Assembly: GCF_008806775.1 (NCBI RefSeq)
Contig: NZ_WAEM01000008.1
Span: 1-64,000, forward strand
Direction: 5' to 3'
Length of the DNA stretch: 64,000 nt
From: Flavobacterium luteum
GTDB taxonomy: Bacteria > Bacteroidota > Bacteroidia > Flavobacteriales > Flavobacteriaceae
In this document: positions 58,705-64,000 of the stretch, piece after piece
Numbering within the stretch: position 1 is the first letter of the stretch
Layout of the letters: each line of letters starts with the position of its first letter
Position numbers and translations under genes: made by a program
The notes under the pieces: model-generated
Seen by the model: the letters and a program-made list of their open reading frames with translations, nothing else
Told to the model about the DNA's origin: nothing
Databases searched by the model: none

Positions 58705-61357
58705 CTTATTTAATATCGTTTTATTAGCCTTTTTCCTAACAATAGGAAGTGCTAATATTTATTCGCAAGATATAAACAAGAAATCGACTGCTATACCTGT
58801 TAATAAACAGGCTGATAGCTTAAAAATTGTAACTACAGACATTCCTATTATTTCTGATAGTATTAAAGTAGATAGTATCAAAAAAAAACCAATTCTTGAA
58901 GGTAAAATAAAATACAAAGCAGAAAAATATGCAAAAATAGACCAAAAGAAAAAATTGATTACGCTGTATGATAAAGCAGAGTTGTACTATCAAGATATTG
59001 AGTTAAAATCAGGAATTATTGTTTTTAATTATGAAAAAAATGAGGTTTATGCTGGTAGAATAAAAGATTCGTCTGGAGTGTATACACAATTACCTAATTT
59101 CAAACAAGGTAGTAATGTGGTTGAACCCGATTCCATTCGATTTAATTATAAAACAAAAAAAGCTCTTATATGGAACTCCAGAACTGAGCAAAGCGAATTT
59201 AGAGTTAAAGCAGAAATATCAAAAAGAGTTAATGATTCTGTTTATTTCATGAAAGGTGCTCGCTTTACAACATCTACCGATATTGACGACCCCGAATATT
59301 ATTTTAAGACTAGTAAAGTAAAATATGTGCCAGGTAAAAAAGTAGTTACTGGCCTTACAAATATGGTAATTGCGAATGTCCCTACCCCTCTTGCACTTCC
59401 TTTTGCTTTTTTTCCTATGACCGAAGAAAGTCAATCGGGTATAATTATTCCTACTTTTAACGACACCAGACAAAGAGGCTATTCCTTACAAAATGGCGGT
59501 TATTATTTTGCTTTGAGTAAAAACTATGATTTGGCTGTTCTTGGCGATTATTATACCAACGGAAGTTATGCGCTACGATTTGAATCGAGCTATGCTAAAC
59601 GGTATAAGTTTAGAGGAAATGTAAATATTAGATATGAAAATTTAATTCAGAGCGAAAGAGGTTTTCCTGATTATTCTAAAACAAATATATATAACATTCA
59701 ATGGTCGCACTCACAAGACTCAAAATCAAGTCCAAATTCGCGTTTCTCTGCATCGGTAAATTTAGGAAGTAGTAGATACTTTCAACAATCAATAAATCAA
59801 TTAAATGCAGGGTCTAATCTTAACAATACATTAAATTCTTCTATTTCATATTCTAAAACATTTAATTCTGTACCACAAGTAAATTTATCGCTAACAGCCT
59901 CTCATTCACAAAACACAAGAACAGAAGAAATTAATATGACTTTACCTACACTTCAAATGAGTGTAGATCGTATTTTTCCATTTGCATCTGGTGAAGGATT
60001 AAAAAAAGGATTCTTTAAAAACATCAATTTTCAATACAACTTAAGAGGAGAAAATCAGATTAAAACCACAGATTCATTATTTTTTAAACCACAAATGTTT
60101 AGAGATGCCAAAGCAGGATTTCAGCATAGTATTCCTTTAAGCACCAACTTTAAAGTTTTTAAGTATTTTAGTGCTTCAACCTCAATAAACTATCAAGAAG
60201 TTTGGTATATAAAAACCATAAACAAATCTTTTGATTCCGATTTAAGTAAAGAAGTAATTAAAGATATAAATGGTTTTGATGCGTTCAGAACCTATTCTTT
60301 TTCTTCAAGTATTGGTACAACTATATATGGTACTTTTAATTTAGGGGAAACAAAGAATATAAAAGCCATTCGACATGTTATGAGACCAGCGGTTTCATAT
60401 AGTCAAACCCCAAGTTTTTCTAAATATTATGATACGTATGCTGCAGATGCTAGTGGGACTATGATAAAAGAATATACTCGTTTTGAAGGAGGGATTTTTG
60501 GAGCACCAGGAAAAAACAGATCTAATAACGTTGGAATTAGTTTAAGTAACACTTTTGAAGCCAAGGTAACCGATAAAGATTCTACTAAAACAGAGCCTAA
60601 AAAAGTGATGCTTTTAAACAATTTAAATCTTTCGACGAGTTATGACATTGCAGCAGATTCATTACGTTGGGCTCCACTAAGAGTTAGCGCTGGTACACAA
60701 TTTTTTAAAAATAAAATGAATGCCAATTTTGGCATGACCTTAAACCCATACGCAATTAACAAATCTGGACGAGAAATCAATACTTTTAATATTGATAATG
60801 GAGGGAGTTTATTTAGGATGACAAGTGCTAATATGACACTAAACTATTCCTTAAGCAGTCGTGATGGAGATAAAGATAAGAAAAAAGAGAATAAACAAGG
60901 AGAGAGAAATGGGGGTCGTGATGACGATTTGTTTGGAACCAATACCGATTTTAGTGATAGAAGAGAAAGTCAATTTGGCAATGATAGTGAAGAAGATTCC
61001 TTTAAGGGGTTTTATAAAGCCGATTTGCCTTGGGACATCACATTAGCGTATCAACTAACCTACTCTAATGTAAACAGAGAAAATGCTATTAGTGGTAATT
61101 CACTAATGGTTTCAGCCAATACAGACCTTACGCCAAAATGGAAAGTAGGAGCCTCAACTGGTTATGATTTTGTGCAAAAAGGAGTAACCTTTACTCAATT
61201 ACGATTTGAACGAGACTTATTAAGTTGGAGAATGGATTTTAATTGGACACCTTTTGGAGATAATGCCTTTTGGGGTTTCTTTATCGGAATTAAATCGGGC
61301 GTTTTAAGCGATATTAAATGGGACAAACGTACTATTCCAGATCGATTATTGAGATAA
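58694..61357 (+). CDS. lptD: LPS-assembly outer-membrane protein LptD-like
   Basis: This 887-residue protein has a signal sequence (FNIVLLAFFLTIGSANIYS), an OstA-like jelly-roll (about 75-200, KITLYDKAELYYQDIELKSG-type strands) and a large C-terminal barrel. PLALPFAFFPMTEESQSGIIIP is the conserved entry to the LptD barrel. It exports LPS to the cell surface. Residues about 710-770 form a loop very rich in D, K, E, N and G. The start is TTG, since no ATG fits. The amidase promoter's -33 box overlaps this start. Confidence 0.86.
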   Translation: MRTNLFNIVLLAFFLTIGSANIYSQDINKKSTAIPVNKQADSLKIVTTDIPIISDSIKVDSIKKKPILEGKIKYKAEKYAKIDQKKKLITLYDKAELYYQDIELKSGIIVFNYEKNEVYAGRIKDSSGVYTQLPNFKQGSNVVEPDSIRFNYKTKKALIWNSRTEQSEFRVKAEISKRVNDSVYFMKGARFTTSTDIDDPEYYFKTSKVKYVPGKKVVTGLTNMVIANVPTPLALPFAFFPMTEESQSGIIIPTFNDTRQRGYSLQNGGYYFALSKNYDLAVLGDYYTNGSYALRFESSYAKRYKFRGNVNIRYENLIQSERGFPDYSKTNIYNIQWSHSQDSKSSPNSRFSASVNLGSSRYFQQSINQLNAGSNLNNTLNSSISYSKTFNSVPQVNLSLTASHSQNTRTEEINMTLPTLQMSVDRIFPFASGEGLKKGFFKNINFQYNLRGENQIKTTDSLFFKPQMFRDAKAGFQHSIPLSTNFKVFKYFSASTSINYQEVWYIKTINKSFDSDLSKEVIKDINGFDAFRTYSFSSSIGTTIYGTFNLGETKNIKAIRHVMRPAVSYSQTPSFSKYYDTYAADASGTMIKEYTRFEGGIFGAPGKNRSNNVGISLSNTFEAKVTDKDSTKTEPKKVMLLNNLNLSTSYDIAADSLRWAPLRVSAGTQFFKNKMNANFGMTLNPYAINKSGREINTFNIDNGGSLFRMTSANMTLNYSLSSRDGDKDKKKENKQGERNGGRDDDLFGTNTDFSDRRESQFGNDSEEDSFKGFYKADLPWDITLAYQLTYSNVNRENAISGNSLMVSANTDLTPKWKVGASTGYDFVQKGVTFTQLRFERDLLSWRMDFNWTPFGDNAFWGFFIGIKSGVLSDIKWDKRTIPDRLLR

Positions 61358-61429
61358 ATAAGTTTAATTTTTAGTTATAAAATTGATATCTTTAATTCAT
61401 TAAATTTATATTTTTAATTTATCTTTCAC

Positions 61430-61841
<412 letters not shown>

Positions 61842-62206
61842 AATGATATCATTGATATGTAATTACATATTAGCTTCTTATAGTTTTACAACTTCTGCAA
61901 CTAAACATTAATATTGCAATTAAATCCAAATTAAAAAGATTGAATACAAACCAAATCTTGCAATTATTGATGATTTCTATTTTATTGTAGCTTTACAATT
62001 CTAAAAAAAGAATTAATTGAAAACAAATCTTATAATTTAATAAATTTCATTGCAAAATTTATTAAATTTTTTATCTCCAATCATGTAAATAGTATGTAGT
62101 TTTTATTAACTTTGTTAGCCTAGCCTAATTAATTATTAATATACACGAATACTAACGTTATTTTATTAATTTATATTTAATAATTGTCGTTAAAAAAATT
62201 ATTAAA
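61842..62206. other. 365-nt intergenic region before yceI
   Basis: Two perfect palindromes sit right after ridA: AATGATATCATT (61842-61853) and ATATGTAATTACATAT (61855-61870). A TAACTTTG (TAnnTTTG) lies at 62107-62114. The remaining sequence is AT-rich with no gene or RNA that I can support. Confidence 0.55.
62107..62114 (+). promoter_or_regulatory. Candidate -7 element of yceI
   Basis: TAACTTTG matches TAnnTTTG. No TTG is at the expected -33 distance. It would give a 5' leader of about 85 nt. Confidence 0.45.
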
Positions 62207-62764
62207 ATGAAAAAAATTGTACTTATGATATTGGTTTTGTTTGCCAATTCTTCTCTTTCTTCTCAAATTATAGGTATTAACATACAAGAAAGTATTATTA
62301 CTTGGAATGGGAAAAAAGTAACAGGTGAACACAAAGGTACTATTAACTTTAAAGAAGGCTTCTTGGTATATGAAAATGAGAAAATCGTTGGAGGCGATTT
62401 TATTGTTGATATGACAACCATTAACAATACAGACCAAACGGGTAATGACAAATTAAAGCTAGAGGGACATATAAAATCTTTTGATTTTTTTAATATTACG
62501 GATTTCAAAACATCACAATTAGTTTTCAAATCAATTACTGATAAAGGAAAGAACCTATACAAAGTGATTGCCGATTTAACTATAAAAGGAGTGACAAATC
62601 CCATTAAGTTTGATTTAATAATAAACAAGCAAGGAGCGACTGCCAAATTAAAAGTTGATAGAACAAAATATGGAATTCAATATGGTTCCGGAAACTTTTT
62701 TGATGATATTGGAGATTGGACCATTTATGACGAATTTGACTTAAATATAGATTTAAAATTTTAA
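62207..62764 (+). CDS. YceI family periplasmic lipid-binding-like protein
   Basis: This 185-residue exported protein has a signal peptide ([20 protein letters not shown]) and a lipocalin-like barrel of the YceI family, with [20 protein letters not shown], the D-x-T-T motif DMTTINN, and [14 protein letters not shown] near the end. Family members bind polyisoprenoid-type molecules. The ligand here is unknown. Its stop codon shares bases with the stop of the convergent cysK, so there is no space for a terminator between them. Confidence 0.9.
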   Translation: MKKIVLMILVLFANSSLSSQIIGINIQESIITWNGKKVTGEHKGTINFKEGFLVYENEKIVGGDFIVDMTTINNTDQTGNDKLKLEGHIKSFDFFNITDFKTSQLVFKSITDKGKNLYKVIADLTIKGVTNPIKFDLIINKQGATAKLKVDRTKYGIQYGSGNFFDDIGDWTIYDEFDLNIDLKF

Positions 62765-63675
62765 AACAATCCTTCAATAGACAAGTAACGCTCTCCAGTA
62801 TCGTAATTAAAAGTCAAAACAACAGAGCCATCAGGAATAGATTCTAATTTTTTTGCAACGGCTGCAAGTGAAGCTCCGGTAGAAATCCCCACCAGAATTC
62901 CTTCTTGATTTGCTATACTTTTGGCATATTTAAAAGAATCTTCTTTACTCACTTGGATTACTTCATCAATTAAATCACTTTGATAAATTGAAGGAATAAA
63001 CCCAGCTCCTATTCCTTGTAAAGGATGCGGACTTGGACTTCCACCACTCAATACTGGAGACAATTCAGGTTCTACCGCAAATACTTTTAAATTAGGATAT
63101 TTTGCTTTCAATACTTTTGCAACGCCTACTATATGTCCTCCTGTACCCACTCCGGTAATAATATAATCTAGTCCATCAGGAAAATCGGCAAGTATTTCTA
63201 GCGCTGTTGTTCTTTCGTGAACTTCAACATTTGCTGGATTGTCAAATTGTTTTGGTGACCAAGCATTTGGAGTTACTGAAACTAATTCAGCTGCTTTTTC
63301 GATAGCTCCTTTCATCCCTTTTTCTCTTGGAGTTAACACAAATTCTGCACCATAAATTTCCATTAATTTTCTGCGTTCTACACTCATAGATTCAGGCATT
63401 ACCAGAATAACTTTATATCCTTTAACAGCGGCAACTAAAGCCAAGCCTATTCCAGTATTTCCAGATGTGGGTTCAATAATTACACTATCAACATTCAATA
63501 AACCTTTTCGCTCTGCATCTTCTATCATTGCCAAAGCTATTCTATCTTTTATACTACTTCCTGGATTCGTTTTTTCTAATTTAATCCAGACTTTCTTTTT
63601 TGAACCTTCGAATAACTTATTTATTCGAACAACTGGAGTATTACCAATGGTTTCTAAAATATTATTTGCTTTCAT
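62761..63675 (-). CDS. cysK: Cysteine synthase (O-acetylserine sulfhydrylase)
   Basis: This 304-residue fold-type II PLP enzyme makes cysteine from O-acetylserine and sulfide. The PLP lysine is K43 in [13 protein letters not shown], the substrate loop is [12 protein letters not shown] and the phosphate loop is [10 protein letters not shown]. The C-terminal STGASLAA serine segment is present. Length fits CysK/CysM. CysK is favoured by the motif set. It overlaps the yceI stop by 4 bp. Confidence 0.93.
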   Translation of the reverse strand: MKANNILETIGNTPVVRINKLFEGSKKKVWIKLEKTNPGSSIKDRIALAMIEDAERKGLLNVDSVIIEPTSGNTGIGLALVAAVKGYKVILVMPESMSVERRKLMEIYGAEFVLTPREKGMKGAIEKAAELVSVTPNAWSPKQFDNPANVEVHERTTALEILADFPDGLDYIITGVGTGGHIVGVAKVLKAKYPNLKVFAVEPELSPVLSGGSPSPHPLQGIGAGFIPSIYQSDLIDEVIQVSKEDSFKYAKSIANQEGILVGISTGASLAAVAKKLESIPDGSVVLTFNYDTGERYLSIEGLF

Positions 63676-64000
63676 TGTTGTTATATTTTTTAATAATTTA
63701 TTATCTGTAGTAAAATTAGTAGTAAAAAAAATAAAAAACGCACCATATTACTATTAATCGATTCAAGTTGCTAGTGGTACTATCCAATAAAAAAAAAAAT
63801 CAAAGTTTAAGTGAATTTGTTTTACAAACCAATAAACGGAACCAATACTTTGTAAAGACAAAATTATATTTATTTTTTGTTTAATAATAATATTTAACAA
63901 GGAATTATTCACGTATAAGATTTAGGAATACAACTCAGCGATAGCGAAATTATCTTAATGACAATAGTTTCTTTAACAAGTTTTTACGGATTTAAAGTAC
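63676..64000. other. AT-rich region at window end
   Basis: Bases 63676-64000 contain short A and T runs and TAGTAAAAT-like repeats upstream of cysK. No gene, RNA or convincing promoter was found. A TAATTTTG on the minus strand at 63866-63859 lacks a -33 box. Confidence 0.5.

Overview
This AT-rich chromosomal window belongs to a Bacteroidota bacterium, most likely Flavobacterium or a close relative. Supporting signs are the RprX/RprY two-component pair, the BamD-RpoZ-CoaBC-DUF4835-RecN block, a secreted alpha-amylase with a type IX secretion (T9SS) C-terminal sorting domain, bacillithiol genes, a succinyl-type arginine pathway, weak Shine-Dalgarno sequences, and repeated matches to the Bacteroidota promoter (TTG or TTTG at -33, about 19 nt, TAnnTTTG at -7). 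No insertion sequence, prophage, rRNA operon, replication origin or CRISPR array is visible. Almost everything is core genome.

Layout. 1-3500: a DUF4294 protein divergent from an M42 peptidase, two very small proteins, tRNA-Arg(ACG) with its own promoter and terminator, and a Qnr-like pentapeptide-repeat protein. 3585-14172: a ten-gene arginine/proline cluster on the plus strand (GNAT acyltransferase, argG, argC, argD, proA, proB, argF', argB, argE, argH), preceded by a long leader with a possible leader peptide. ArgF' looks like an N-succinylornithine carbamoyltransferase, so the pathway probably runs glutamate, N-succinylglutamate, succinylornithine, succinylcitrulline, citrulline, arginine. 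14191-16610: a small set of orphan genes, including an aspartic-protease/TPR fusion. 16724-21236: the bacillithiol-linked thiol protein YtxJ, ClpB, a structured intergenic region and a DUF808 membrane protein. 21356-23304: aguB and aguA, which turn agmatine into putrescine and link back to arginine. 23369-26407: a 54-residue membrane protein and a secreted GH13 amylase.

26487-32878: housekeeping genes (pcm, an oxidoreductase, 3-hydroxyacyl-CoA dehydrogenase, yggS, a DnaQ-GIY-YIG fusion, miaA, acyl-ACP thioesterase). 32912-46761, minus strand: rprY-rprX, coaE, a glycosyltransferase, fabI and fabV together, the bamD-rpoZ-coaBC-DUF4835-recN operon, a dicarboxylate symporter and aroC. 46935-48964: an LpxH-like phosphoesterase and two tandem outer-membrane beta-barrel paralogues. 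48966-58556, minus strand: a cell-envelope series with a small lipoprotein, bshA, a GH3/beta-lactamase-fold fusion lipoprotein, two Fe-S proteins, an MCE/MlaD protein and a Zn amidase with a SPOR-like tail. 58694-63675: lptD, ridA, yceI and, convergent with yceI, cysK.

The least explained signal is non-coding. Short-unit tandem arrays (period 7, plus one of period 8 and one of period 3) sit within about 40 nt upstream of start codons at eight places, and one heptad array lies inside yggS. Other unusual sequences are a conserved palindromic element at 201-280, a GC-rich REP-like palindrome inside the arg operon, a 25-bp hairpin after argH, and a hairpin-rich stretch at 20041-20290. I see no clearly new multi-gene defence or mobile system.
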